DNA of 64,000 nucleotides, from the NCBI RefSeq assembly GCF_000314735.2, contig NZ_KB375270.1:1674001-1738000 (forward strand), read 5' to 3'. This document shows positions 52,254 to 61,018 of this stretch, piece by piece (position 1 is the stretch's first letter; the number at the start of each line of letters is the position of its first letter). The notes beneath the pieces are model-generated. The model saw only the letters and a list, made by a program, of their open reading frames with translations, had not been told where the DNA came from and made no database searches. Made by a program: the position numbers and the translations under genes. The stretch comes from Afipia felis ATCC 53690 (GTDB lineage Bacteria; Pseudomonadota; Alphaproteobacteria; Rhizobiales; Xanthobacteraceae).

Positions 52254-53462
52254 TCAAGCCACTGTCACAGACGTGGTTTCGATGACGTTGCGCATGTAGC
52301 CCGCCGGATTCCACGATGCCGTCTCGGGCTGCACCTTGCCGCCATTGCTGGTGGCGCGCACTTTCAGATCATACGATCCGGACCCGAGCTTCACCGGCAA
52401 GGTCCATTCCCGGAAAGAATACTTGCCGAGATCCTTGCCGAGCTTCGCGGCCTTCCAGGTCTTGCCGCCATCGGTCGACACGTCGACCTGCTTGATGCCG
52501 GTGCCACCATCGAAGGCGAAGCCCTTCAGCGTCATTTTTCCGGACTTGAGCTTCTGACCATTCGTCACATTCGTGATGAAGGAGCGGACGGTGAAGCGAT
52601 TGATCGGCACGGTCGCTTTCGGCGCGGTGCCGGGCTCGACGCAGGCGCACTCGTTATCCGGAATGCGATACGCCGTCTTCATCCAGAAATTATCGTACAC
52701 CGTATCGATGACGGTGATCTGGTTGACATGCTTGACCCAATAGGTGCCGAAATAACCGGGCACCACGACGCGCAACGGGAAGCCGTTGAGCATCGGCAGG
52801 TCCGTGCCGTTCATCTGGTACGCGAGCATCACGTCGCCATTGGTGGCAACATCGAGATCGAGCGCCTTGGCGAAGTCCGGCGTCGTGTCCATCACCGGCC
52901 CATCGAGCGCATCGAACACGACCTGCTTCGCACCGGCCTGAACGCCGGCCTTCTCCAGCACGGCTTTCAGCGGCACGCCTTTCCACTTCGCGTTGCCGAG
53001 CGCGCCGTTGGCGAGCTGACCGCCTGCGACACGCGGATCGAAGAAGCCACGGCTGTTGCCCGAACACTGGTTGACCGCCACGATCTCCTTGGCGGGCATC
53101 TTCTTGATATCAGCGAGAGACAGTTTGAGCGGCTTGTTGACCTTGCCCTTGATTTCGACCGTGTAGGTCGCCGGGTCGATCTCGAGTGGAATGCCCGCGA
53201 GGTGATAGCGGACGAAGAACGCATCGTTCGGGGTGATAACGCCCTCGTTGAACACCGAGAACGGCATCTCGAGTTGCGGCGGGCGTTCGGTGAGGCCGAT
53301 CATCGGCCGTTTTTGAGGGTATTTGACCAATGGCCGTTGGCCATTGCCGATCGGAAGATTGACGATTTCTTCCGCGAAACTGGTCAGCGTCGACGAACCC
53401 AGCAAGCTCGAGCTTGCCAGCAATGCGACGCCGCCCTGGAGCACAGAGCGTCGGTCGATCAT
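52254..53462 (-). CDS. sorA: Sulfite dehydrogenase molybdopterin subunit (SorA-like)
   Basis: 402 residues. Tat signal MIDRRSVLQGGVALLASSSLLG; sulfite-oxidase family Mo domain with the molybdenum-ligating Cys in IVAVNQCSGNSRGFFDPRV, then GVPLKAVLEKAGVQ, PLRVVVPGYFGTYWVKHVNQI and the dimerisation domain (LKGFAFDGGTGIKQVDVSTDGGKTW). It oxidises sulfite to sulfate in the periplasm, passing electrons to SorB. Two starts are possible: ATG 53462 (GGGAGG seven bases upstream) and an in-frame ATG at 53483 in the loop of the hairpin described separately, itself preceded by GAGGGA. Confidence 0.94.
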   Translation of the reverse strand: MIDRRSVLQGGVALLASSSLLGSSTLTSFAEEIVNLPIGNGQRPLVKYPQKRPMIGLTERPPQLEMPFSVFNEGVITPNDAFFVRYHLAGIPLEIDPATYTVEIKGKVNKPLKLSLADIKKMPAKEIVAVNQCSGNSRGFFDPRVAGGQLANGALGNAKWKGVPLKAVLEKAGVQAGAKQVVFDALDGPVMDTTPDFAKALDLDVATNGDVMLAYQMNGTDLPMLNGFPLRVVVPGYFGTYWVKHVNQITVIDTVYDNFWMKTAYRIPDNECACVEPGTAPKATVPINRFTVRSFITNVTNGQKLKSGKMTLKGFAFDGGTGIKQVDVSTDGGKTWKAAKLGKDLGKYSFREWTLPVKLGSGSYDLKVRATSNGGKVQPETASWNPAGYMRNVIETTSVTVA

Positions 53463-53465
53463 TGT

Positions 53466-53500
53466 ATTCCTCCCAAGGGACATGTTCCCTCGGGAGGAAT
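53466..53500 (-). promoter_or_regulatory. 15-bp hairpin containing the sorA ribosome binding site
   Basis: On the minus-strand transcript ATTCCTCCCGAGGGA (53500-53486) pairs with TCCCTTGGGAGGAAT (53480-53466): 14 Watson-Crick pairs and one U-G, with a five-base loop (ACAUG). The 3' arm contains GGGAGGA, the ribosome binding site of ATG 53462; the 5' arm contains GAGGGA, a possible site for the in-frame ATG in the loop. As DNA it is also a 35-bp near-perfect palindrome. Either a translational switch or a regulator operator is possible. Confidence 0.75.
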
Positions 53501-53510
53501 TGAGACACGT

Positions 53511-53555
53511 GTTGTGGGACGATTCCACAACTATTTTGCGTAAGCCGTTCCACAA
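53511..53555. promoter_or_regulatory. Repeated TTGTGG/CCACAA sites upstream of sorA
   Basis: GTTGTGG (53511-53517) and CCACAAC (53525-53531) form an inverted repeat with seven bases between; a further TTCCACAA (53548-53555) repeats TTCCACAA (53523-53530) in direct orientation 25 bases away. On the minus strand the outer copy reads TGTGGAAC, which could also serve as an ECF -35 element (GGAAC). Sulfite oxidation genes in Sinorhizobium are under ECF sigma control; here this is only suggestive. Confidence 0.5.
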
Positions 53556-53612
53556 ATCGGATTCTTCGTTACGACATTTGTCGTACAAGAACTCCGTCAG
53601 ACTTTGCAGAAA

Positions 53613-55046
53613 TCAGATCGCCTGCGTCACCAGCTTGGTGTTCAGGTAGGCTTCGACAGCCTCGATCCCGCCTTCGGAGCCATAACCGGAATCCTTGATC
53701 CCGCCGAACGGCAACTCCGGCAAAGCGATGCCATGATGGTTGATGCTGACCATGCCGCTTTCGATGTCGCGGCCAAGGCCCGCCATCGTCTTCGCCGAGG
53801 TCGTATAGGCATAAGCCGCGAGCCCATATGGCAGGCGATTGGCTTCGGCGACCACCTCATCGTAATCGGAGAAGCGGTTGACCATGGCGACGGGACCAAA
53901 CGGCTCCTCGGTCATCATCCGTGCCGAGAGCGGCACGTCGGTCAGCACCGTCGGCTTGAAGAAGTAGCCGCGATTGCCGATCCGTTCGCCACCGGTCGCA
54001 ACGTTGGCACCGTGCGAGGTGGCATCCGCGACCATCGCTTCCATGGCCTCGATCCGCCGGTTATTGGCGAGCGGCCCCATCTGCACGCCCTTCTCCATCC
54101 CGTTGCCGACCTTGAGGCCTTCAGCCGCCTGCACAAAGCCATCGAGGAATTGATCGTAGACCTTCTCCTGCACGAGGAAGCGTGTCGGCGCGACGCAGAC
54201 CTGACCAGCATTGCGGAATTTGTTGGCCGACAAAATCTTCACCGCCTGCGCGACGTCCGCATCGTTGAACACCAGCGCGGGCGCGTGCCCGCCCAATTCC
54301 ATGGTCACGCGCTTCATGTGGTTGCCGGCCATAGCGGCCAGCTGCTTGCCGACGACGGTCGAGCCCGTGAACGAGATTTTCTTGATCACCGGATGCGGGA
54401 TCAAATAAGAGGAGATTTCCGCCGGGATGCCGAACACGATGCCGACCACGCCGGCCGGAATTCCGGCGTCGGCGAACACGCCGATCAGCGCAGCGCAGCT
54501 TGCCGGCGTTTCTTCCGGTCCCTTGAGGATCACCGAACAGCCCGCCGCCAGCGCCGCCGACACTTTGCGGACGGCCTGATTGAGCGGGAAATTCCAGGGC
54601 GTGAACGCGGCCGCCGGGCCGACCGGCTCCTTCACCACCATCTGGGTCACGTTGGATGCCCGCGCGGGGACAATGCGACCGTAGGTGCGGCGCGCCTCTT
54701 CGGCGAACCATTCGATGGTGTCGGCAGCGCCTGCCGTCTCGATGCGGGATTCGGCCAGCGGCTTGCCCTGCTCAAGGGTCATCAGGGTGGCGATGGTCTC
54801 GGCGCGTTCGCGCAGCAGTTCGGCGGCGCGACGGATCAGCTTCGACCGCTCGAGCGCACCGACCTTGCGCCAGACTTCAAACCCGCGTTGCGCGGCAGCC
54901 AGCGCCTCATCGAGATCCGCCTGTCCGGCATGGGCCAGCGTGCCGATCGTCTCCTCCGTAGCCGGGTTCAACACGGGCAGGCGCGGCTTGCTGCCGTCGC
55001 GCCAGCGACCGTCGATGAAAAGCTGGGTGTCGGAATAGGAGGTCAT
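53613..55046 (-). CDS. gabD: NAD(P)-dependent succinate-semialdehyde dehydrogenase
   Basis: 477-residue aldehyde dehydrogenase. Seen: [35 protein letters not shown], catalytic Glu in [10 protein letters not shown], catalytic Cys in [15 protein letters not shown], and the GabD-type ending [25 protein letters not shown]. The ALPELPFGG segment supports succinate-semialdehyde dehydrogenase over other ALDHs, though a related semialdehyde is possible. No gabT is adjacent. AAGGATT precedes ATG 55046; the upstream open extension is not needed. Confidence 0.9.
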   Translation of the reverse strand: MTSYSDTQLFIDGRWRDGSKPRLPVLNPATEETIGTLAHAGQADLDEALAAAQRGFEVWRKVGALERSKLIRRAAELLRERAETIATLMTLEQGKPLAESRIETAGAADTIEWFAEEARRTYGRIVPARASNVTQMVVKEPVGPAAAFTPWNFPLNQAVRKVSAALAAGCSVILKGPEETPASCAALIGVFADAGIPAGVVGIVFGIPAEISSYLIPHPVIKKISFTGSTVVGKQLAAMAGNHMKRVTMELGGHAPALVFNDADVAQAVKILSANKFRNAGQVCVAPTRFLVQEKVYDQFLDGFVQAAEGLKVGNGMEKGVQMGPLANNRRIEAMEAMVADATSHGANVATGGERIGNRGYFFKPTVLTDVPLSARMMTEEPFGPVAMVNRFSDYDEVVAEANRLPYGLAAYAYTTSAKTMAGLGRDIESGMVSINHHGIALPELPFGGIKDSGYGSEGGIEAVEAYLNTKLVTQAI

Positions 55047-55431
55047 CGGTAAAATCCTTGTGCGGGAAGGAGATGGAGCGTGCCGTAGCACGAAAAGGAT
55101 GCAGGCGCATAAATTAAGGCAGTTCCCGCAACAAGCCACTCCTGAATCGGCAGACGGGCCATGCGCGACCTCTTTCCCAAAGGTCTTCAAACGCCTGACA
55201 TCCTCTTACCGGTATCCTGACCTCCAGGGAGCCAGAACTCTGGCTGGACCCTTGTTCAAAGGAAAAGCATCATGTTGATGGTACCAATTAACCTCCCATT
55301 CTTTTAAAGCGGCTAGACTGCTGCAAGATCGGGTTCGCCTGAAACAGGCCACTCGAAGAAAGGCCTATACTTCCCGTTGCGCAGCGTCCCCGACGGGATG
55401 CGGGTGAGGCGCGTTTCCTAAGGATTCAATC
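55047..55431. other. Divergent intergenic region with a tiny ORF candidate
   Basis: 385 bases between gabD and a small membrane protein gene. It contains the 11-codon frame at 55272-55307 listed separately and a G/C-rich leader just before the membrane protein (CCCCGACGGGATGCGGG). No RNA gene recognised. Confidence 0.4.
55272..55307 (+). CDS. Possible 11-residue leader peptide
   Basis: Reads MLMVPINLPFF then TAA. AAAGGA lies eight bases before the ATG, a better ribosome binding site than many real genes here. The peptide is strongly hydrophobic with two Pro. It is 125 bases ahead of the membrane protein gene at 55432 on the same strand, so it might be a regulatory leader peptide or a free micropeptide; chance occurrence is also possible. 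Confidence 0.3.
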   Translation: MLMVPINLPFF

Positions 55432-55785
55432 TTGGTCGTCCTGGGTTATATCTACCGCTTCGCCTCGAACTTTGCGTTTCTGGCGCTGGCTTATCTCACC
55501 CTGAATTTTCTGAGTAAGTACAGCGAACGCTCGATCATCGCCTTTCTGATTCTGGTCTATTCCGCCATGCGGATCGTCTCGACGATCCGGCAGTTCATGT
55601 TTTTCCAGAAGATCGAGCGTCTCGAAAACGATGCCAAGGCGGGCAGTCCGGAAGGATCGACGCGCAGGCAGTCCGCGCGCGAAGTCGGCCGTCTGCGCCA
55701 CGAAGGTGAACTCAAATCCTACATGGATCTGTTGTTCCTGACATTGATCGTCCTGCTCTGCGCATCGAAAATCCTGACGAACTGA
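55432..55785 (+). CDS. Small membrane protein, hypothetical
   Basis: 117 residues with three hydrophobic helices (about 3-25, 33-52, 97-115) and a charged cytoplasmic segment between (KIERLENDAKAGSPEGSTRRQSAREVGRLRHEGELKS). No family recognised. The start is TTG 55432 with AAGGAT seven bases upstream; no ATG occurs before the first hydrophobic helix, so a non-ATG start is needed. Converges on the next gene with a 21-base gap. Confidence 0.68.
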   Translation: MVVLGYIYRFASNFAFLALAYLTLNFLSKYSERSIIAFLILVYSAMRIVSTIRQFMFFQKIERLENDAKAGSPEGSTRRQSAREVGRLRHEGELKSYMDLLFLTLIVLLCASKILTN

Positions 55786-55806
55786 CAGGCTAACGATGCC
55801 GGCGAC

Positions 55807-56046
55807 TTAGCTTGTGAGTGAGGCAGGCGCCCTGACACGTTCGCGATACAGGAAACGGATTTCCGCCTCTGCCGCCGTGCGCGATACGTCCGTACTGCCC
55901 GGCAGGAAGGACTGCTTCATCTTGTAAAGCGGATCGTCGTCGGGAGGCGGAAGATAGGCCTTGAGGGCAAAATAACCGGCCGCAACGATCAGCAAGCCGC
56001 CAACCACGCCACCCAACAATCCAAGCCAGAATGTACGATCGTCCAT
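55807..56046 (-). CDS. Small single-helix membrane protein, hypothetical
   Basis: 79 residues: MDDRTFWLGLLGGVVGGLLIVAAGYFALKAYL forms one glycine-rich membrane helix, followed by an acidic/proline turn (PPPDDDPLYKMKQ) and a soluble helix (TAAEAEIRFLYRERVR). Family not recognised. GGGGACGACA precedes the ATG. Confidence 0.65.
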   Translation of the reverse strand: MDDRTFWLGLLGGVVGGLLIVAAGYFALKAYLPPPDDDPLYKMKQSFLPGSTDVSRTAAEAEIRFLYRERVRAPASLTS

Positions 56047-56224
56047 TGTCGTCCCCGCGACCGGGACGATAGTCAGCCGCCCACACGATGTAAACGCACG
56101 GGCGGACCGATATATTTTAGAAAATCATATCCTGTGTTATCCGCGACGGCTTCAACCCTGTTGCATCCGCGCGCGATCCGTGACTCGCCGGGTATTTCGA
56201 GACTTCAAAGCAAGCCGACGGATA

Positions 56225-56542
56225 TTAACCTGGCACTTTGAAAAACGGCGCAGGAACAAGCAGCTTGTTTTCCACCTTTACGACCAGCGGGCGCATTTTT
56301 TTGGCATACGACTGCCACTCCGATGACGCCTGCAGTTGCTTGCGCCGTTCAAAACGGTCGTCCAGGCTCTCATAGCCCCACATGTGTACAATCTGGTTCA
56401 GCGGACCAAAGTCCGTGTAATAGTAGCCGACCATCTTCCCCAGTATTCGGACCTGGCAGGCCATTCCCTCCTCTTCGTAGAGTTTCAGGAAGGTCGATAC
56501 CTGGCCTGCATGCAGGGTATAGATTCGCTCATCCACAAACAT
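56225..56542 (-). CDS. NIPSNAP family protein
   Basis: 105-residue dimeric ferredoxin-like alpha/beta-barrel protein: MFVDERIYTLHAGQVSTFLKLYEEEG, GKMVGYYYTDFGPLNQIVHMWGYESLDDRFERR and a C-terminal W-x-x-Y-x-K helix. NIPSNAP proteins are poorly understood; several sit beside catabolic genes. It starts 21 bases after prpB on the same strand and is the likely last gene of the methylcitrate unit. Confidence 0.92.
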   Translation of the reverse strand: MFVDERIYTLHAGQVSTFLKLYEEEGMACQVRILGKMVGYYYTDFGPLNQIVHMWGYESLDDRFERRKQLQASSEWQSYAKKMRPLVVKVENKLLVPAPFFKVPG

Positions 56543-56563
56543 TGGGCGTCCCTAGTCCATTCT

Positions 56564-57478
56564 CTATTCGACCGTTTTCGGCACCACACTTGCGACAATG
56601 GATGCATCGAGTGCTTCGTAATCGTGCAGGCGAATGGTGGCGTAAAGCTCAGCGCGGGTCTGCATGTCGGGCACCATTGCCTTGGTCATGCCGTCACGCT
56701 TCAAGATCGCATACAGACGCTCTTGCGCCTTGTTGGCGACGCGCAACGAGGACACCGGCCAGATCACCATCTTGTAGCCCATCGCCTCGAACTCGGCGGC
56801 GGTGAAGAACGGCGTCCGTCCGAATTCGGTCATGTTGGCGAGCAACGGCACGCCCGGCATCCGCTTCGCGAATTCCGTGAACATCTCGCGCGAGTTCAGT
56901 GCCTCCGGGAAGATCGCATCCGCACCGGCTTCCATATAGAGCTTGGCGCGGGCCACCGCGCCGTCCATCCCCTCGCTCGCCGCCGCATCGGTGCGCGCGA
57001 TCAAGTAGAGATGGCGGCGCGCCTTGGCGGCCGAGGCGACTTTCGCCGCCATGTCGCGCGCATCCGCGAGCTTCTTATCGTTGAGATGGCCACACTTCTT
57101 GGGCAGCAACTGGTCCTCGATATGGACCGCTCCTGCTCCGGCATCCTCGAACGTCCGCACCATATGCATGACGTTGAGCGCTTCGCCGTAACCGGTGTCG
57201 CCATCGACCAGCACCGGCAGACCGGAGGCCCGCGCCACCTGCTTCACGAAGAACGCCACTTCATCGACGGTGATCATGCCGAGGTCCGGCAGCCCCATCG
57301 ATGCCGTCATTGCGGCCCCGGAGAGATAAAGAGCCTCGAAGCCCGCGTCCTTCGCCTGCAACGCGGCCTGGCCGTTATGAGAGCCCGGAATCCCCAGGAT
57401 CTGCGGGCGATTCACCAATGTACGGAATCGCTCACCTGCGGGACGATCGGACAGTTCGGCACCAACGAGATAGGTCAT
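56564..57478 (-). CDS. prpB: 2-Methylisocitrate lyase
   Basis: 304-residue member of the isocitrate lyase/PEP mutase superfamily that splits 2-methylisocitrate into pyruvate and succinate. Seen: QAKDAGFEALYLSGAAMTASMGLPDLGM, metal site VLVDGDTGYGEALNV, IEDQLLPKKCGHL with the catalytic Cys of the KKCGH loop, and LIARTDAAASEGMDGAVARA. AAGGAGACAGC precedes the ATG, nine bases after prpC. The next-door prpC and prpD fix the pathway. Confidence 0.92.
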   Translation of the reverse strand: MTYLVGAELSDRPAGERFRTLVNRPQILGIPGSHNGQAALQAKDAGFEALYLSGAAMTASMGLPDLGMITVDEVAFFVKQVARASGLPVLVDGDTGYGEALNVMHMVRTFEDAGAGAVHIEDQLLPKKCGHLNDKKLADARDMAAKVASAAKARRHLYLIARTDAAASEGMDGAVARAKLYMEAGADAIFPEALNSREMFTEFAKRMPGVPLLANMTEFGRTPFFTAAEFEAMGYKMVIWPVSSLRVANKAQERLYAILKRDGMTKAMVPDMQTRAELYATIRLHDYEALDASIVASVVPKTVE

Positions 57479-57487
57479 GCTGTCTCC

Positions 57488-58663
57488 TTATGCCGCCTTG
57501 GTCTTGGCGGCTTTCTTGCCGCGCTGGCCGATCGGCACGAACTTCAGATTCTCCGGGCCGACGTAATTCGCCGACGGACGAATGATCTTGTTGTCGATGC
57601 GCTGCTCGATGACGTGCGCCGACCAGCCGGAGGTGCGTGCGATCACGAACAGCGGCGTGAACATCGCCGTCGGCACGCCCATCGCGTAATAAGATGCTGC
57701 GCTGAACCAGTCGAGATTGGCGAACATCTTCTTGGTCTCGTCCATCACCGCCTCGATGCGATCGGCGATCTCGAACATCCGCATGTCGCCGCGTTCGGCG
57801 CTGAGCGTGCGGGCGACCTCCTTGATGACTTTGTTGCGCGGATCGGCAACCGTATAGACCGGGTGGCCGAAACCAATCACCACTTCCTTGGCCTCGACGC
57901 GGCGGCGGATATCGGCTTCCGCCTCGTCGGCGTCCGCATAGCGCTGCTGGATTTCGAATGCGACTTCATTGGCGCCGCCGTGCTTGGGACCGCGCAGCGC
58001 GCCGATGCCGCCGGTGATCGCGGAATACATGTCCGACCCCGTGCCCGCGATGACGCGCGTGGTGAAGGTCGAGGCGTTGAACTCATGTTCGGCATAGAGA
58101 ATGAGCGAGGTGTGCATCGCGCGCTCATGCGACGCCGATGGCTTCTTGCCGTGCAGGAGATGCAGGAAGTGCGCGCCGATGGAATCGTCGTCGGTCTCGA
58201 CGTCGATCCGCTTGCCGTTGTGCGAGAAGTGGTACCAGTACAGCAGCATCGAACCCAGCGAGGCCATCAGGCGGTCGGCGATATCCTTCGCGCCAGCCTG
58301 ATTGTGGTCATGCGCCTCCGGCAGCACGCAACCGAGCATGGAGACACCCGTGCGCATCACGTCCATCGGATGCGCCGCAGCCGGAATTTGCTCCAGCGTG
58401 GCCTTCACCGTCGCAGGCAGACCACGCATCGCCTTCAGCTTGGCCTTGTAGGAGGCAAGCTCGGCCACCGTCGGCAGCGCGCCGTGAACCAGAAGATAGG
58501 CGATTTCCTCGAACTCGCAGGTCTCAGCCACATCCAGAATGTCGTAGCCGCGATAATGCAGGTCGTTGCCGGTGCGGCCGACGGTGCACAACGCGGTGTT
58601 GCCGGCCTGTACGCCGGACAGTGCTACGGATTTCTTCGGCTTCGGTGCGGAGTTCGTTTCCAT
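57488..58663 (-). CDS. prpC: 2-Methylcitrate synthase
   Basis: 391-residue citrate-synthase family enzyme joining propionyl-CoA and oxaloacetate. Seen: [20 protein letters not shown] [47 protein letters not shown], the catalytic His regions [15 protein letters not shown] and [19 protein letters not shown], and the Arg/Lys-rich end [13 protein letters not shown]. Length is that of PrpC (short form) rather than housekeeping citrate synthase. GGGAAGGAA precedes the ATG; 98 bases from prpD. Confidence 0.93.
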   Translation of the reverse strand: METNSAPKPKKSVALSGVQAGNTALCTVGRTGNDLHYRGYDILDVAETCEFEEIAYLLVHGALPTVAELASYKAKLKAMRGLPATVKATLEQIPAAAHPMDVMRTGVSMLGCVLPEAHDHNQAGAKDIADRLMASLGSMLLYWYHFSHNGKRIDVETDDDSIGAHFLHLLHGKKPSASHERAMHTSLILYAEHEFNASTFTTRVIAGTGSDMYSAITGGIGALRGPKHGGANEVAFEIQQRYADADEAEADIRRRVEAKEVVIGFGHPVYTVADPRNKVIKEVARTLSAERGDMRMFEIADRIEAVMDETKKMFANLDWFSAASYYAMGVPTAMFTPLFVIARTSGWSAHVIEQRIDNKIIRPSANYVGPENLKFVPIGQRGKKAAKTKAA

Positions 58664-58761
58664 CGCAGTTCCTTCCCTGTCTTGCGTCGTCCGCTTCAGG
58701 CCATCATGCGGCCCGAAGCGCCGTTATTTTGAGACTGCCCTTGCGGGCGAATGCTGGCGCG

Positions 58762-60273
58762 TTACTTCGCGCGCCAGTCGAAAATGCCGTGATGCGACGG
58801 CGTGCCGAGCCGCGCGGCATCGACCGTGAACGACAGTTGCGCAAGATCCGTCAGCGACGGCAACTGTTCGACGGCGGCGATGAAGCGATCCTGTTCCTTG
58901 GCGGAAATGATGCCTTCGGACAGCGTGCGGAACTTCTTCACATAGTCAGGCCGCGTGAACGGGCGCGCGCCAAGCGGGTTGGCATCCGCAATAGCCAGCT
59001 CGTCCTCGATCACCTTGCCGTCGTTCAGCGTGACGACGACCTTGCCGCCGAACGCCTTCTCCTTCGGATCCTGGCTGTGATAGCGCCGGGTCCACTCCTT
59101 GTCCTCGACGGTCGTGATCTTGTGCCACAGCGCCACGGTGTCCTTGCGCTGCGCGCGCTCGGGCGCGTAGGAGCGCTCGTGATGCCAGCCGCCGTCCTCG
59201 AGCGCGACGGCGAAGATGTACATGATGGAGTGATCGAGCGTCTCGCGGCTCGCATGCGGGTCCATCTTCTGCGGATCGTTCGCGCCGGTACCGATCACAT
59301 AATGCGTGTGATGGCTGGTGTGGATGACGATGCTCTTGACCTTCGACAGGTCGCCGATCTTTGGGCCCATGCGGCGGGCGAGATCGATCAGCGCCTGGCT
59401 CTGATATTCGGCCGAGTGCTCCTTGGTGTAGGTGTCGAGAATGGCGCGCTTGGCCTCGCCCTTTTCCGGCAACGGCACGATATATTCCGCCTTCGGGCCC
59501 GACAGCAGCCACGCGATGAAGCCGTCCTCGCCTTCCCACGCAGGCGACGGCGCGCCCTCGCCGCGCATCACGCGGTCCACGGCCTCGATCGCCATCTTGC
59601 CCGCGAACGCCGGCGCATAGGCCTTCCAGCTCGAAATCTCGCCCTTGCGCGATTGCCGCGTGGTGGTGGTGACATGCAGCGCCTGCTGCACAGCCTGATA
59701 GATCGTCTCGGTCGGCAGCTTCAACAGCGTGCCGATACCGGCCGCAGCCGACGGGCCGAGATGGGCGATGTGGTCGATCTTGTGCTCGTGCAGGCAGATG
59801 CCCTTCACGAGGTCGACCTGAATTTCATAGCCGGTGGCAAGGCCACGGATGAGATCGGCGCCCGACAGGCCGACATGCTGCGCGACCGCGAGGATCGGCG
59901 GAATGTTGTCGCCGGGATGCGAATAGTCGGCCGCAAGGAAGGTGTCGTGGAAATCGAGTTCGCGCACCGCGACGCCGTTCGCCCATGCCGCCCATTCCGG
60001 CGACACGCGCTTGTCGGTCGCAAGACCGAAGATCGTGGCGCCCGGCGCGAACGGATGCGCCTGCGCCTGCTCGCGCGCACTCACCACCGGACGCCGCGCC
60101 AGCGAGGCAGCCGCAACGGAGGCATTGTCGATGATGCGGTTGCCAATCATCTCGACGACGGCGGGCTCGACCGCGACCGGATCGGCAGCGACTTCAGCGA
60201 TCTTCCAAGCCAACTGGTCGGCGCGCTGGAGATGTTCGGCGGACTTGTAAGTACGGACGGAGTGCTGCTTCAC
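58762..60273 (-). CDS. prpD: 2-Methylcitrate dehydratase
   Basis: 503-residue MmgE/PrpD-family enzyme making 2-methyl-cis-aconitate. Seen: [35 protein letters not shown] with the conserved D/H residues, [47 protein letters not shown] and [22 protein letters not shown] start at 60273 with AAGGA nine bases upstream. No acnD/prpF pair is present, consistent with use of PrpD. Confidence 0.94.
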   Translation of the reverse strand: MKQHSVRTYKSAEHLQRADQLAWKIAEVAADPVAVEPAVVEMIGNRIIDNASVAAASLARRPVVSAREQAQAHPFAPGATIFGLATDKRVSPEWAAWANGVAVRELDFHDTFLAADYSHPGDNIPPILAVAQHVGLSGADLIRGLATGYEIQVDLVKGICLHEHKIDHIAHLGPSAAAGIGTLLKLPTETIYQAVQQALHVTTTTRQSRKGEISSWKAYAPAFAGKMAIEAVDRVMRGEGAPSPAWEGEDGFIAWLLSGPKAEYIVPLPEKGEAKRAILDTYTKEHSAEYQSQALIDLARRMGPKIGDLSKVKSIVIHTSHHTHYVIGTGANDPQKMDPHASRETLDHSIMYIFAVALEDGGWHHERSYAPERAQRKDTVALWHKITTVEDKEWTRRYHSQDPKEKAFGGKVVVTLNDGKVIEDELAIADANPLGARPFTRPDYVKKFRTLSEGIISAKEQDRFIAAVEQLPSLTDLAQLSFTVDAARLGTPSHHGIFDWRAK

Positions 60274-60297
60274 GTGTCGCTATCCTTGGCTGTGTTA

Positions 60298-60723
60298 TTA
60301 TGATTCGTCGGGCTCGATCCTGACTGGACGTCCCTGCTCATTGACCGCGACCATCTCGAACTGCCCGCGCATCGCCGTGCGATGCTCCTTGCTGGCGAGA
60401 TTTTCGCGATTGATTTCGACGGCAACCGTCATCGAGCTGGTGCCCGCGCGCACGACGTGGGCCACGATCTCGATCAGTTCGCCAACCTTGACCGGCTGGA
60501 GAAAGTCGACTTTCTCGGCCGTTGCCATCACCACGTTGCGACCGGCGCGCCGGGCACCCGCGATATAGGCGGCCTTCGCCATCAGGCTCAGCGCATTGCC
60601 TGCGAACAACGTGCCGTAATGGTTGGAATGCTCGGGAAATACCACTTCAAGCAGACGGGTCTCGCCCGAGGCGGACGCGTCGGCTGGCGGCTGCGGATGC
60701 TGGTTGGAACCCCGGCTGCTCAT
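60298..60723 (-). CDS. Acyl-CoA thioesterase, hotdog fold
   Basis: 141 residues: ETRLLEVVFPEHSNHYGTLFAGNALSLMAKAAYIAGARRAGRNVVMATAEKVDFLQPV, a single hotdog domain with the acyl-CoA thioesterase (YciA/BACH-like) pattern N-H-Y-G-T-L-F-A-G. It lies 24 bases upstream of prpD on the same strand. A role in releasing CoA from propionyl-CoA or other short acyl-CoAs during methylcitrate cycling is a context inference. Confidence 0.92.
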   Translation of the reverse strand: MSSRGSNQHPQPPADASASGETRLLEVVFPEHSNHYGTLFAGNALSLMAKAAYIAGARRAGRNVVMATAEKVDFLQPVKVGELIEIVAHVVRAGTSSMTVAVEINRENLASKEHRTAMRGQFEMVAVNEQGRPVRIEPDES

Positions 60724-61018
60724 GGTGCGGGGACACTAGCCACACCTGCCGCGATTTGGAAACGACGAAGAAAGTCTAGGCCGGGCCTGCCCGTGCCCAA
60801 TCCGCCTGTATTTTCAACAAAACGCGCGAGGTCCCCGACTTTTTCAGCACACCTATGCCGGACCGTGACACGAGAATTTCTCTGATCTCGATGGTTTGCC
60901 GCCTCGCGTTTCAGATCACGGGACATCCAGACATTATAAAGGGCCGGAGGATCGTTCCACCGGCCCTGAATTTTTGCAGACCGGCGGTCGATCCATACCG
61001 TCTGTCAGGCCATCGTTT
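60724..61018. other. Intergenic region between the prp cluster and the LysR gene
   Basis: 295 bases. Apart from the terminator at 60940-60967 it should contain the promoter of the thioesterase-prpDCB-NIPSNAP unit near 60730-60850. No gene or named operator recognised. Confidence 0.45.
60936..60975. terminator. Intrinsic terminator downstream of the LysR gene
   Basis: AGGGCCGG / CCGGCCCT eight-base-pair stem with a 12-base loop. Read on the minus strand it is followed by TTTATAAT, and on the plus strand by GAATTTTT, so it may act in both directions. It lies about 50 bases past the LysR stop codon. Confidence 0.7.

Noticed and set aside
53604..55052. Long plus-strand frame opposite gabD
   Set aside because: Antisense shadow; the minus strand encodes a full aldehyde dehydrogenase with catalytic Cys and Glu.
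56336..60303. Long plus-strand frames opposite prpB, prpC and prpD
   Set aside because: Antisense shadows of well-identified genes; no domains, no ribosome binding sites at their starts.
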